Assembly: GCF_014472395.1 (NCBI RefSeq)
Contig: NZ_JACSZW010000007.1
Coordinates: forward strand, 1 to 64,000
Length of the DNA stretch: 64,000 nt
Reading direction: 5' to 3'
Source of the DNA: Pedobacter sp. N36a
Lineage (GTDB): Bacteria > Bacteroidota > Bacteroidia > Sphingobacteriales > Sphingobacteriaceae
Below, one piece after another: positions 29,121 through 37,516 of the stretch. The first letter of the stretch is position 1. Each line of letters starts with the position of its first letter. The translations under genes and the position numbers were made by a program. The notes below the pieces were generated by a model. That model was given only the letters and a program-made list of their open reading frames with translations, had not been told where the DNA came from and searched no databases.

Positions 29121-30422
29121 ATGTCAACTCCAAACTCCCTGTATCCATATTTTTTAAAATACCCTACGATATGCACCGATACAAGGAGCATTACTAAAGA
29201 CTGTCTTTTCTTTGCCCTCAAAGGCGAAAATTTTGATGCCAACTCCTTTGCGGAACAGGCATTAGCCAATGGTGCTGCACATGCGATCATTGACAATCCC
29301 GCTTATTCGATTGATGAGCGCTGCATTATAGTGCCAGATGTATTAACCGCGCTGCAGGAATTGGCCAAATACCACCGCGAACAATTAAATATTCCTGTAA
29401 TCGGTTTAACCGGCAGCAACGGAAAAACAACCACCAAAGAACTAATCAATGCCGTTCTTTCTGAGAAATACAAAACATTTGCCACTAAAGGCAACCTGAA
29501 TAACCACATTGGTGTCCCGCTTTCCCTGCTTTCCTTAACCAGTGAAACAGAAATCGCAGTGATAGAGATGGGTGCAAATCACCAAAAAGAGATCGAATTT
29601 TTATGCGAACTCGCAAAACCAACACACGGCCTGATTACCAATGTTGGCATGGCCCATCTGGATGGCTTTGGAGGATTTGAAGGGGTCAAAAAAGGAAAAG
29701 CAGAGCTTTATACCTACCTAAAAAAACACGATGGAACAGCTTTCATCAACCGTGATAACCCATATCTATTAGAAATGACCGCTGTTGCTGAATTGACAAA
29801 CACAGTCTATTATGGTAGGGAAGTCAACAATACCATTTCGGGTAAACTATTGAAAACCGATCCATTTCTGGACCTTTTCTGGACAGATCAGGTGAGAAGC
29901 CATCATGTACAGACTCAACTTACCGGAGCTTACAATTTTGAGAACATGCTTGCTGCGATATGTATCAGCCATTTCTTTGGCCTGACTGCCGCACAAATCA
30001 ATGCTGGATTATCGGGATATCAACCTAAAAACAACCGTTCGCAATTGAGCAAAACGGATAAAAATACTGTGATCTGTGATTTTTACAATGCCAATCCAAG
30101 CAGTATGACCGCGGCTTTGGCCAATATCGAGGCCCTTTCTGCCGACAAAAAAGTAGTCATCATCGGAGATATGTTTGAACTGGGCGATGAGTCTGCTGTA
30201 CAGCACCAGCTAATCATTTCTGAAGCCGAAAACACCAATATAGCGACCCTAATTTTCATTGGTAAATATTTTTATGAGCAGAAGGGCGATCACAGAGGTC
30301 ATTTTTTCCATAATCCAGCCGAAGCTAAAGCCTTCCTGGAACAAGCTTCAATTGAAGATAGCCTGGTGTTACTGAAAGGTTCAAGAGGAATGGCTTTGGA
30401 ACAATTACTTCCTTTTTTGTAA
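29121..30422 (+). CDS. murF: UDP-MurNAc-tripeptide--D-Ala-D-Ala ligase
   Basis: A 433-residue cytoplasmic Mur ligase that adds the D-alanyl-D-alanine dipeptide to the peptidoglycan precursor using ATP. The P-loop GLTGSNGKTTTKE, the MGANHQKEIEFL segment and the C-terminal domain with GDMFELGDES are typical of MurF. The N-terminal UDP-binding domain begins with ICTDTRSITKDCLFFAL. It stands alone here instead of in a division and cell-wall cluster, which is common in this phylum. It is divergent from the M14 gene. Confidence 0.95.
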   Translation: MSTPNSLYPYFLKYPTICTDTRSITKDCLFFALKGENFDANSFAEQALANGAAHAIIDNPAYSIDERCIIVPDVLTALQELAKYHREQLNIPVIGLTGSNGKTTTKELINAVLSEKYKTFATKGNLNNHIGVPLSLLSLTSETEIAVIEMGANHQKEIEFLCELAKPTHGLITNVGMAHLDGFGGFEGVKKGKAELYTYLKKHDGTAFINRDNPYLLEMTAVAELTNTVYYGREVNNTISGKLLKTDPFLDLFWTDQVRSHHVQTQLTGAYNFENMLAAICISHFFGLTAAQINAGLSGYQPKNNRSQLSKTDKNTVICDFYNANPSSMTAALANIEALSADKKVVIIGDMFELGDESAVQHQLIISEAENTNIATLIFIGKYFYEQKGDHRGHFFHNPAEAKAFLEQASIEDSLVLLKGSRGMALEQLLPFL

Positions 30423-30697
30423 AAAAAATTTAAAAAAAAGCCTCCTTTTTTGGAGAGCATGTCTTTTCCTCAGTCAAGGCCCTAACAGGCTTTTACTAGG
30501 GGGCTGGCAGGGCCCCAAACCCTACGGGAACTTCATCAATCACGACTTAAACCGCTCGTCGTACTCAACAGTGTATAGACAGTTTCCCCTCCAGCTCACA
30601 GACAGTTCTGTGTCCTGAAAACTATGAACTTTTAATGGTAGATTTAATTATGATGACTAGAATTCATCATAAGAATTGAAACCATAAACCAATTATC
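30423..30697 (+). other. Intergenic region with G/C-rich inverted repeats
   Basis: Unlike the AT-rich gaps elsewhere, the part at 30475-30535 is G/C-rich. It holds GGCCCT...AGGGCC arms (30478-30483 and 30509-30514), and a 6-bp hairpin CACAGA/TCTGTG lies at 30597-30612. No gene is seen. It may be the leader of the DUF6266 gene or contain a small RNA; no known riboswitch was recognised. Confidence 0.4.
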
Positions 30698-31348
30698 ATG
30701 GCAATCATGAAACACAATGCCTTGGGTATCCCCCATGGAAAAATCGGAAATTTAGTTTTCTATCGTTTAAACGACAAACTGATCTGCAAGAGAATCGGCA
30801 ATCCTGGTCCGGCTACGCCATTACAGCTGGTGAACCGTCAAAAGATGACGGTCACGATGAAGCTGCTCAGTCCGATGCTCAAATACCTCGATCTGGGATT
30901 CGCAAAAGCGGTAAAAGGAACGGATAAAAACGCCCATAATCTGGCAACGGCGTACCATAAAAAACACGCTTTAAAAGGGGAATATCCCAATATAGAAGTG
31001 GATTATGAACAGGTGATCATCAGTCAGGGAACACTCGCTGTAATTCAAGGGGTACAGCTCAGCAAGGCAGCGACAGGACTGCATTTTACCTGGGATGCCA
31101 GTCAGCAAACTGAAAATGGAGAATACGATGATCTAGTCATGATCATGGTATGCTATACCGATACTCAAAAAGCAGATTCTCACCTAAATGCGGCAAAGAG
31201 AAGTGATGGTGTTCACTTTTTACAGATGCGCTCTGACGATCTTAAAAAACCAATGGCCATATATATGAGTCTCAGGAGTGCAGATGGAAGGCGTATTTCA
31301 GACAGCAGTTATCTGGGCGCTTTAAATGTCAGGCCTAAGGCTGAATAG
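30698..31348 (+). CDS. DUF6266 family protein
   Basis: A 216-residue protein with the DUF6266 N-terminal pattern: GKIGNLVFYRLNDKLICKR followed by a PATPLQLVNRQKM segment. The family is largely confined to Bacteroidota and its function is unknown. No signal peptide or membrane segment is visible, and the C-terminal half is a beta-rich region ending in SYLGALNVRP. It converges on gldH and overlaps its 3' end by 14 bp. The start is the ATG at 30698; an ATG three codons later is equally possible. Confidence 0.85.
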   Translation: MAIMKHNALGIPHGKIGNLVFYRLNDKLICKRIGNPGPATPLQLVNRQKMTVTMKLLSPMLKYLDLGFAKAVKGTDKNAHNLATAYHKKHALKGEYPNIEVDYEQVIISQGTLAVIQGVQLSKAATGLHFTWDASQQTENGEYDDLVMIMVCYTDTQKADSHLNAAKRSDGVHFLQMRSDDLKKPMAIYMSLRSADGRRISDSSYLGALNVRPKAE

Positions 31349-31814
31349 CGGAAACCTTTATGCCCGCGTCACTGATCCCTTTTAATGGATTATCGCGCAT
31401 ATTTTGCTCTAATTCCAGCTCATATTTTCCCGGAGAAGGGAACTTATAATTGGTTAATAAAGGCAAAGTATAAGTGTAAAGGTTACCGGAACCGGAACCA
31501 TTCCATTGGCCATCAGGCTGTGCTAAGCGGTATTCGAAACGTCTGGTTACTTTTTTATCTCCTTGTTTACGCAGATGCATCAGCACAAAGATGTTAGAAT
31601 AACCATAATCAGCGGTATGACGAAGCTTAAAATAGATATTATAAGGCTTGCTGCTATCGGTAATATCGATTACTGCTTTTACCCTGTGGTCATAGCTCCA
31701 GTTTCTGGAGGGCATAGAAACATTGTTATCAATTACATTATGGGTATCACAGCCGCTCGAAAGAGTGGCCATGATACCCGTAATTAGCACTAAAACTGCT
31801 TTAAAATTATTCAT
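31335..31814 (-). CDS. gldH: Gliding motility lipoprotein GldH
   Basis: A 159-residue lipoprotein with lipobox LSSGC (Cys22). The ATG at 31814 was chosen because it opens the signal peptide (MNNFKAVLVLITGIM); the frame is open further upstream inside ricT. It overlaps the ricT end by 8 bp, so translation is coupled. GldH is required for gliding in Flavobacterium and is a small outer-membrane-associated lipoprotein. Its placement after ricT and a holB-like gene is the conserved order in the phylum. A gldH gene alone does not show that the cell glides, since the other gld genes are not in the window. Confidence 0.87.
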   Translation of the reverse strand: MNNFKAVLVLITGIMATLSSGCDTHNVIDNNVSMPSRNWSYDHRVKAVIDITDSSKPYNIYFKLRHTADYGYSNIFVLMHLRKQGDKKVTRRFEYRLAQPDGQWNGSGSGNLYTYTLPLLTNYKFPSPGKYELELEQNMRDNPLKGISDAGIKVSAIQP

Positions 31815-33480
31815 TTGCAGGCTTATCCGTTGGTTTTTTTCTGCGGTTATTATTTCTGTTTCTATTGTTGCGACTCTTTGCAGGAGGCGTAGTCCCCTCA
31901 GTTGCGGGTACTCCATCCACTGCCGGACCTGATTCTCCAGCTACATTTGCTGCTGGTCTTGGTACTTTTGGCTGTGTATTTTGCCCTGTTGTTCCTAGGT
32001 TTTTTGCAGGTCCTTTATTTTGACCTTTCTGCTGTCCAGCGTTACCGCCTGGCTGCTGTGCTTTTGCTGGAGCGCCTGCTGCCGCCTGTGCATTTGGAGC
32101 GGATCCTTGTGCTTTAGGCTGTGCATTTGGGTTTCCTCCCTGTGCTTTGGGGTTTGCATTTCCAGCAGACCCCTGTCCTTTTGGCTGTGCATTTTGTCCG
32201 CCAGTTGCAGGTGCATTTTTATTCCCTTCCGGACGTGGTTTGGCAGGTTGTCCAGGCCTGTTTTGCTTCTCTGGTCTCGCCGCTTTATCGTTTCTGTTAG
32301 GGTTGTTATTTGTTTTTTGCTCCCCAGTACGAGGCGCATTATTTCTATTGTTGTTGTTGCGGTTGTTCTTATTTCTAGGCTTATCGTCCAGACGTGTTAA
32401 ACTATCCTGTCCAACTACATTTTCATAATCAGGGATCTTCTCAATCACTGTGTTTGAAACCAGTTCTACTGCTTCTTCTTTCAGGTTATTCGGTTTCAGG
32501 CCTTTCTTATTCATGGCCATGATCTCTTTCACTCGATCCACTTTCAATGGAATCCAGTCTTCCATGTTAGGATAGCTGAACCACATCAATTTCTTAAAAA
32601 TATCTGTTTTCTGGTGACGGGCAACGCCAACTTCTGTCTGCAGATTCTCAATACGGTCTGGGATATCTTTTAAAGCATCCAGGTACGTATCCAACTCGTA
32701 GTTTAAGCAGCATTTCAACTTTCCGCATTGTCCGGCAAGTTTCAAGGTATTTAACGACAGGTTCTGGTACCTTGCAGCGGCAGTAGATACTGTTTTAAAG
32801 TTCGTTAACCAGGTAGAACAGCACAATTCGCGACCGCATGAGCCAATTCCGCCCAATCTGCCGGCTTCTTGTCTCATTCCAATCTGGCGCATTTCGATCC
32901 TGATTCTAAACGTTTCCGCCATTTTCTTGATCAGCTCTCTGAAATCTACACGCCCTTCAGCAGTATAAAAGAAAGTAGCCTTGGTTTTATCACCCTGGTA
33001 ATCTACATCACTGATTTTCATCGACAAACGTAAATCTAAAGCCAGCGTACGGGCTTTATGCATGGTTTCCCATTCTAGGCCCTTTGCCAATTTCCATTTC
33101 TCTACATCTGCTTCGGTTGCTTTCCTGTAAATCTTTCTGGTCACCTGATCGAGCGGGGTCTTACGACGTTTCATCTGCATGCGGACCAATTCTCCCGTTA
33201 GAGAAATATGTCCTATGTCGTAACCTCCTGTAGGGCCTTCTACGGCCACTAATTCACCAATTTCAAGGTAGATATTCTCAGTATTCAGGAAAAATTCTTT
33301 CCTCGCACCTTTAAATTTAACTTCTACAACTTGAAAAGGTATATAATTTGAGGGCATGTCTAAATTCGACAGCCAATCGTAAACTTCTAATTTCTGACAG
33401 CCGCCAGTAAGGCATGAGCCATTACTTTTGCAGCCCGAGGGGGCGCAACCGCCACCTGTAGAACAACTTCCACATCCCAT
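31807..33480 (-). CDS. ricT: RicT/PSP1-domain protein with long low-complexity tail
   Basis: A 557-residue protein in two parts. Residues 1 to about 365 are the PSP1 (YaaT/RicT) region. The Cys-rich start reads MGCGSCSTGGGCAPSGCKS, and further cysteines lie at GSCGRELCCSTWL and QCGKLKCCLNYE. In Bacillus RicT joins RicA and RicF in an Fe-S complex that steers RNase Y, and the cysteine clusters are consistent with Fe-S binding. The rest is an Asn/Gln/Gly/Pro/Lys-rich, disordered tail of about 190 residues with repeated NAQPKAQG-like units, ending in basic NRNRNNNRRKKP. The tail could bind RNA, but that is inference. The gene lies between holB-like and gldH, 2 bp after the former. Confidence 0.9.
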   Translation of the reverse strand: MGCGSCSTGGGCAPSGCKSNGSCLTGGCQKLEVYDWLSNLDMPSNYIPFQVVEVKFKGARKEFFLNTENIYLEIGELVAVEGPTGGYDIGHISLTGELVRMQMKRRKTPLDQVTRKIYRKATEADVEKWKLAKGLEWETMHKARTLALDLRLSMKISDVDYQGDKTKATFFYTAEGRVDFRELIKKMAETFRIRIEMRQIGMRQEAGRLGGIGSCGRELCCSTWLTNFKTVSTAAARYQNLSLNTLKLAGQCGKLKCCLNYELDTYLDALKDIPDRIENLQTEVGVARHQKTDIFKKLMWFSYPNMEDWIPLKVDRVKEIMAMNKKGLKPNNLKEEAVELVSNTVIEKIPDYENVVGQDSLTRLDDKPRNKNNRNNNNRNNAPRTGEQKTNNNPNRNDKAARPEKQNRPGQPAKPRPEGNKNAPATGGQNAQPKGQGSAGNANPKAQGGNPNAQPKAQGSAPNAQAAAGAPAKAQQPGGNAGQQKGQNKGPAKNLGTTGQNTQPKVPRPAANVAGESGPAVDGVPATEGTTPPAKSRNNRNRNNNRRKKPTDKPANE

Positions 33481-33482
33481 AG

Positions 33483-34631
33483 TTAATTGTATATATATTG
33501 AGTCCCTTTCGGGAGCGTTTTAAACTTAATTATTTTTACCAATTGTAAAGATACATCTAAAAACAAGATTTTAGGGTTGGCGTTTCTTTCGATATGGTAA
33601 TGAGCGCGTTCCAGTTCCTGAATAATGGCCTCCGCCATTGATAAATCCAATACCTTTTCGCTCAGCTTTTTTGCGGTATCTAATGTTCTTGCGGGCAGTT
33701 TCACCAGTACTTCGGCATCACTAAGCAGCAGGCTGCATTCCCTCAGAAAATTAATTCCATATTTTAAAAAATTCTTTTGATTTTCTCTTCCCCAACCGGC
33801 TGCCTGATCCACAAAAGCAGTCAGTTCCAACACACGGTTGCCATAACCCATCCTCAGCCAGTCGGCAAATTTATCGGCATTGCCATTTTGAGTATTGGCT
33901 AGTAACAGCTTCGCTTCAATCAGATTTCCATCCGCCAGAAAGCTATATTCTGTAGCCTGCTCTTCCGGCATACCGTGTTTTTCGGTCAGGTAGCTTTCAA
34001 TTGTTTCATGTGATAACTTCGGGATCTTCACAATTTGCGTACGTGACAGCAAGGTTGATAAGATTTGCTCCTGGTTATTCGCCACCAGCAAAAATAAGGT
34101 ATTTGCAGGTGGTTCTTCGATGATTTTCAGCAAAGAATTCCCTTCACGATCCAAGTATTCGGGCAGCCACATGATCAAAACCTTGGTCTCCCCTTCAAAA
34201 GCTTTATAACTCAGCTTTTTTATAATGTCATGACATTCGGCAATGTTGATGTTGGCCTGTTTATTCTCCGCATTTAATTTTGAACGCCAGATGTCCATGT
34301 CAAAATAAGGATCTTCAAGCAGCATACTGCGCCATTCGTCGATCACATCAACTGCAATTCTGGCATCCTTAGATGCGAAAAAAGGATAGGAAAAATGCAG
34401 GTCGGGGTGGATATATCGCTCGTACTTCCGACAAGAAGAACAGGCCCCACAGCTATCATTATCCTGCTTGTCCAGGCAATTGATGTATTGCGCATAAGCG
34501 ATAGCCAAAGGTAAAGCACCACTCCCTTCAGTAGACAGAAATAACTGGGCATGGCTCACCCTGTTTTCGACAACGGTTTGTACCAACTGTGCCTTAATCT
34601 CTTCCTGTCCGATGATGTCTTTAAATTGCAT
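33483..34631 (-). CDS. DNA polymerase III delta-prime-like clamp-loader subunit
   Basis: A 382-residue AAA+-like protein starting MQFKDIIGQEEIKAQL. It carries a four-cysteine zinc module (CLDKQDNDSCGACSSC) and the EEPPANTLFLLVANN and SRTQIV sensor segments of delta-prime/gamma clamp-loader subunits. The P-loop position reads STEGSGALP, lacking the GKT/S signature, as expected for delta-prime, which does not hydrolyse ATP. It should help load the beta clamp at the replication fork. The ATG at 34631 is preferred over one three codons upstream because of the family N-terminus. It precedes ricT and gldH in an operon and is divergent from ruvX. Confidence 0.88.
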   Translation of the reverse strand: MQFKDIIGQEEIKAQLVQTVVENRVSHAQLFLSTEGSGALPLAIAYAQYINCLDKQDNDSCGACSSCRKYERYIHPDLHFSYPFFASKDARIAVDVIDEWRSMLLEDPYFDMDIWRSKLNAENKQANINIAECHDIIKKLSYKAFEGETKVLIMWLPEYLDREGNSLLKIIEEPPANTLFLLVANNQEQILSTLLSRTQIVKIPKLSHETIESYLTEKHGMPEEQATEYSFLADGNLIEAKLLLANTQNGNADKFADWLRMGYGNRVLELTAFVDQAAGWGRENQKNFLKYGINFLRECSLLLSDAEVLVKLPARTLDTAKKLSEKVLDLSMAEAIIQELERAHYHIERNANPKILFLDVSLQLVKIIKFKTLPKGTQYIYN

Positions 34632-34681
34632 TTGGTGCAAAATAACAAATTTTTAGATTATTGATTTGCATATTTGCATTT

Positions 34682-35098
34682 ATGCCTAGAATTCTAGCTT
34701 TTGATTACGGAACTAAACGAATCGGAATTGCCGTTACAGACCCCTTGCAGATTATTGCAACTGGGCTGGACACCATACACCCGAAAGATATCATCGAATA
34801 CCTAAAAAAATACATGCTCACAGAATCAGTGGAAGCCTTTGTCCTCGGAGATCCCATCCAAATGGACGGCACACCTTCAGAATCCAAGCAGCATGTAAAA
34901 GGTTTTGCGAAGATATTGAGGAGAACTTTCCCAGACATCCCACAATTCTGGATTGATGAGCGATTTACCTCTAAACTGGCGCATCAAACCATCATGCAGA
35001 GTGGCTTTAAAAAACAAGATCGGAGAGATAAAGATCGGGTGGATACCATTGCAGCAACCATCATCCTGCAATATTTTATGGAACAGCCCCGTTTATAG
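34682..35098 (+). CDS. ruvX: Putative pre-16S rRNA nuclease / Holliday junction resolvase-like (YqgF)
   Basis: A 138-residue RNase H-fold protein. Catalytic acidic residues are visible in FDYGTKRIGIAVTD near the N-terminus, in DERFTS, and in the C-terminal KDRVDTIAA motif. GDPIQMDGTPSE is the conserved central segment. The family completes 16S rRNA 5' end maturation in E. coli and is structurally like RuvC. The start at 34682 (MPRILAFDYG) is chosen over an ATG seven codons upstream that lies in the divergent promoter region. It is followed after 76 bp by the O-methyltransferase gene. Confidence 0.92.
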   Translation: MPRILAFDYGTKRIGIAVTDPLQIIATGLDTIHPKDIIEYLKKYMLTESVEAFVLGDPIQMDGTPSESKQHVKGFAKILRRTFPDIPQFWIDERFTSKLAHQTIMQSGFKKQDRRDKDRVDTIAATIILQYFMEQPRL

Positions 35099-35174
35099 TG
35101 GAATTAGTAAACCTGGTTCATGAAAGGAGTAAACCAGATCCAATTAAAGAATAAGAATGCCGAATAATTAAATT

Positions 35175-35810
35175 ATGAGCCTGATTAATGACGATATGCA
35201 GCAATTGCTGCTCAATTACTGCGAACCGGAATCAGCGTTACTAAAAAAAATAGACCGCGAAACCAACCTTAAAGTACTGATGCCAAGAATGATTTCCGGC
35301 CATTATCAAGGTCGCGTATTGAGTTTTTTAAGCAAAATGATCACTCCGCGAAGGATTTTAGAAATTGGTACGTTTACCGGATACGCCACAATTTGCCTGG
35401 CAGAGGGTTTAACCGAAGATGGGATCATCTATACGCTCGACAAAAATGAAGAGCTGGAAGAAATGGTCATCCGCAACCTTGCTGCTGCCCCAAATCCTTC
35501 AAAAATCATTTATATTTTGGGGGATGCTACGGAAACCATCAATGATCTGGAAGAGACTTTTGATCTGGTATTCATCGATGCAGATAAAAAAAACAACGGC
35601 ACTTATTACGACCTGATTTTCGACCGTATACGCCCTGGAGGACTGATTATAGTAGATAATGTGCTTTGGAGTGGTAAGGTCTTAAAGCCTGCACAGGATA
35701 AAGAAACTAAAAATATAAGTACATTTAATGATAAAATAGCGGCCGACGACCGTGTAGAAAAACTGATCCTCCCCATTCGGGACGGACTTTTTATCATCAG
35801 AAAAAAATAA
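35175..35810 (+). CDS. O-methyltransferase, SAM-dependent (COG4122 type)
   Basis: A 211-residue class I methyltransferase. The SAM-binding motif ILEIGTFTGYATICLA is near residue 60, followed by the acidic YTLDKNEE loop, FIDADKKN and VDNVLWSGKV, all typical of the catechol/caffeoyl-CoA O-methyltransferase-like family. It is cytoplasmic and its substrate is unknown. The downstream glucosaminidase gene starts 3 bp after its stop, so the two are translated from one message. Confidence 0.9.
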   Translation: MSLINDDMQQLLLNYCEPESALLKKIDRETNLKVLMPRMISGHYQGRVLSFLSKMITPRRILEIGTFTGYATICLAEGLTEDGIIYTLDKNEELEEMVIRNLAAAPNPSKIIYILGDATETINDLEETFDLVFIDADKKNNGTYYDLIFDRIRPGGLIIVDNVLWSGKVLKPAQDKETKNISTFNDKIAADDRVEKLILPIRDGLFIIRKK

Positions 35811-35813
35811 AAT

Positions 35814-36497
35814 ATGGTTAAAAAACTATGGTCACTTTTGCTCAGCATCACACTTTTTAGTGTTGCTGCGCAGGCCCAAAGTACAGAAGATTATATTACA
35901 GAACGCGTAGATCACGCCCAAGAGCTAATGCGCGAAAACGGAATCCCGGCCAGCATCATTATCGCTGTTGCCATTCACGAATCGGCCTCCGGACAAAGTA
36001 AAATTGCCCGATACATGAACAATCATTTCGGCATCAAAGGTCCAAATAACAATACGGAAATCCGTTCCGCTTACCGCGATTATGACTCCATAGAAGCCTC
36101 TTATGATCATTTTATTGAGTTTTTGAAAAGCAGAGCAACGTTCAGCCCTTTGTTTGAAAAATACAATCAATATGATTACCGGTCCTGGGCCAGGGGGATA
36201 CAGCGCGGTGGTTATGCCCACAGCAGATCATGGTCATCCCAAATCGTTGGTCTCATCAAAAAATACGAGCTTTACCAGTATGATGAGCGACCGGAAGATT
36301 ATGTAGAACCTGCAGTTGTACTGAGCAGTCATCCCAAGAAAAAACCGTCTACCACTACCGGAAGAAGATATACCGTGAAAATTGGGGATAATTTAAGTAC
36401 GATCGCTAAGCGTTACCATACCAGTACTAAAGCAATTATGAAAAAGAACGGATTGAAGAGCATACGCCTGAAACCCGGACAAAAAATAAGAATCTAA
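35814..36497 (+). CDS. Secreted glucosaminidase with LysM domain
   Basis: A 227-residue exported peptidoglycan hydrolase with a signal peptide (about residues 1-21, cleavage near AQAQ). A glucosaminidase (GH73-like) domain follows, with the catalytic Glu in IAVAIHESASGQSKIA and the NHFGIKG segment. A C-terminal LysM repeat (YTVKIGDNLSTIAKRYHTS) binds glycan. It should cut between GlcNAc and MurNAc in the cell wall. Its stop overlaps the start of the next gene (TAATG). The next gene is a paralogue that differs in being a lipoprotein. Confidence 0.9.
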   Translation: MVKKLWSLLLSITLFSVAAQAQSTEDYITERVDHAQELMRENGIPASIIIAVAIHESASGQSKIARYMNNHFGIKGPNNNTEIRSAYRDYDSIEASYDHFIEFLKSRATFSPLFEKYNQYDYRSWARGIQRGGYAHSRSWSSQIVGLIKKYELYQYDERPEDYVEPAVVLSSHPKKKPSTTTGRRYTVKIGDNLSTIAKRYHTSTKAIMKKNGLKSIRLKPGQKIRI

Positions 36498-37408
36498 TGA
36501 ACAATAATTTTCTAATGAAAAGTAGAGTAGTCTTGCTTGCCCTGATCCTCCCGCTATTCTTTGCCTGTAAAACCAAACAATACAGTCGCAATAACAAGCA
36601 AATTGAAAAAGCGGCCAATAAAGCAAATCCAAATATGCCTTCTTACACCACTTTAAACTACATTGAGTCGTTTAAAGCAGTAGCGATTGAAGAGATGAAT
36701 GCTTTTGGAATCCCGGCAAGTATTACACTGGCACAAGGAATTATTGAATCCGGTAGCGGAAACAGCAGTCTGGCGAAGTTTGCCAACAACCATTTTGGGA
36801 TTAAATGTACTTCTGAATGGAAAGGAAAGGCTTATTATAAAGATGACGATAAAAGTGACGATTGCTTTCGCGTGTATAAAGATGCCAGAGAATCTTATAA
36901 AGACCATTCACAGTTTCTCAAAAGAAAACGTTACAGTTTTCTTTTTGAGTTGGACAAAAACGACTATAAAAACTGGGCTTATGGCCTGAAGCAGGCAGGA
37001 TACGCCACCAACCCGAAGTATCCAACCATGCTGATTAACATCATTGAAAAGTACCAATTGAATCAATATGATCAATCAGAAACAGAAAGAGAGAAGCTGA
37101 AAAGAGAAGACAAGGTGTTTTCAGAGATCAATGCGGGCATCACTCAGGAAAAGAAAAAATTTACGCCGGTAGCGGTCCCACCTTCTAAACAGGTGATCAA
37201 AACACCAGCTGACACCACTGGAACGGTACCCTCTGGACCAGGCTCTGTAGACCCTCCGGGCCCCGATAAAACCTATACCGTACAAAAAGGAGACACACTG
37301 TATAACCTTTCAAAAAGGTTCAATATTAGCATTGAAGACATTAAAAACTTGAATTCGCTATCAGAAGAAGGTATTAAAATCGGCCAGAAACTGATCCTGG
37401 TTAAATAA
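36497..37408 (+). CDS. Glucosaminidase lipoprotein with LysM domain
   Basis: A 303-residue paralogue of the preceding protein. The N-terminus ends in the lipobox LFFAC (Cys24), so it should be membrane-anchored rather than free. The GH73-like domain has ITLAQGIIESGSGNSSLAKF with the catalytic Glu, and NNHFGIKC. After a Pro-rich linker (PSGPGSVDPPGPDKTY) comes a LysM repeat (YTVQKGDTLYNLSKRFNIS). The start overlaps the upstream stop by one base, giving translational coupling; an in-frame ATG six codons later is a possible alternative. Together the pair suggests two cellular positions for the same wall-cutting activity. Confidence 0.9.
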   Translation: MNNNFLMKSRVVLLALILPLFFACKTKQYSRNNKQIEKAANKANPNMPSYTTLNYIESFKAVAIEEMNAFGIPASITLAQGIIESGSGNSSLAKFANNHFGIKCTSEWKGKAYYKDDDKSDDCFRVYKDARESYKDHSQFLKRKRYSFLFELDKNDYKNWAYGLKQAGYATNPKYPTMLINIIEKYQLNQYDQSETEREKLKREDKVFSEINAGITQEKKKFTPVAVPPSKQVIKTPADTTGTVPSGPGSVDPPGPDKTYTVQKGDTLYNLSKRFNISIEDIKNLNSLSEEGIKIGQKLILVK

Positions 37409-37482
37409 AAGGAATACAATAAAAGCAAAACTAATCCTGCTCAAATCAATGCAGGCTTAGTTAAATAATGTTAATCTTTAAT

Positions 37483-37510
37483 TTGAAGCGCTAGATATCT
37501 CGTAATTTTG
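37483..37510 (+). promoter_or_regulatory. Bacteroidota-type promoter almost touching a start codon
   Basis: TAATTTTG (37503-37510) is an exact TAnnTTTG -7 box, with a TTG 17 bp upstream (37483-37485) as the -33 element. The start codon begins only 7 bp later (37517), so the transcript may be leaderless or nearly so. Confidence 0.55.
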
Positions 37511-37516
37511 TAATCA

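Noticed and set aside
32020..32428. Overlapping Cys/Phe-rich frames opposite ricT
   Set aside because: They are shadows of the Asn/Gln/Pro-rich tail of RicT and have biased composition for that reason.
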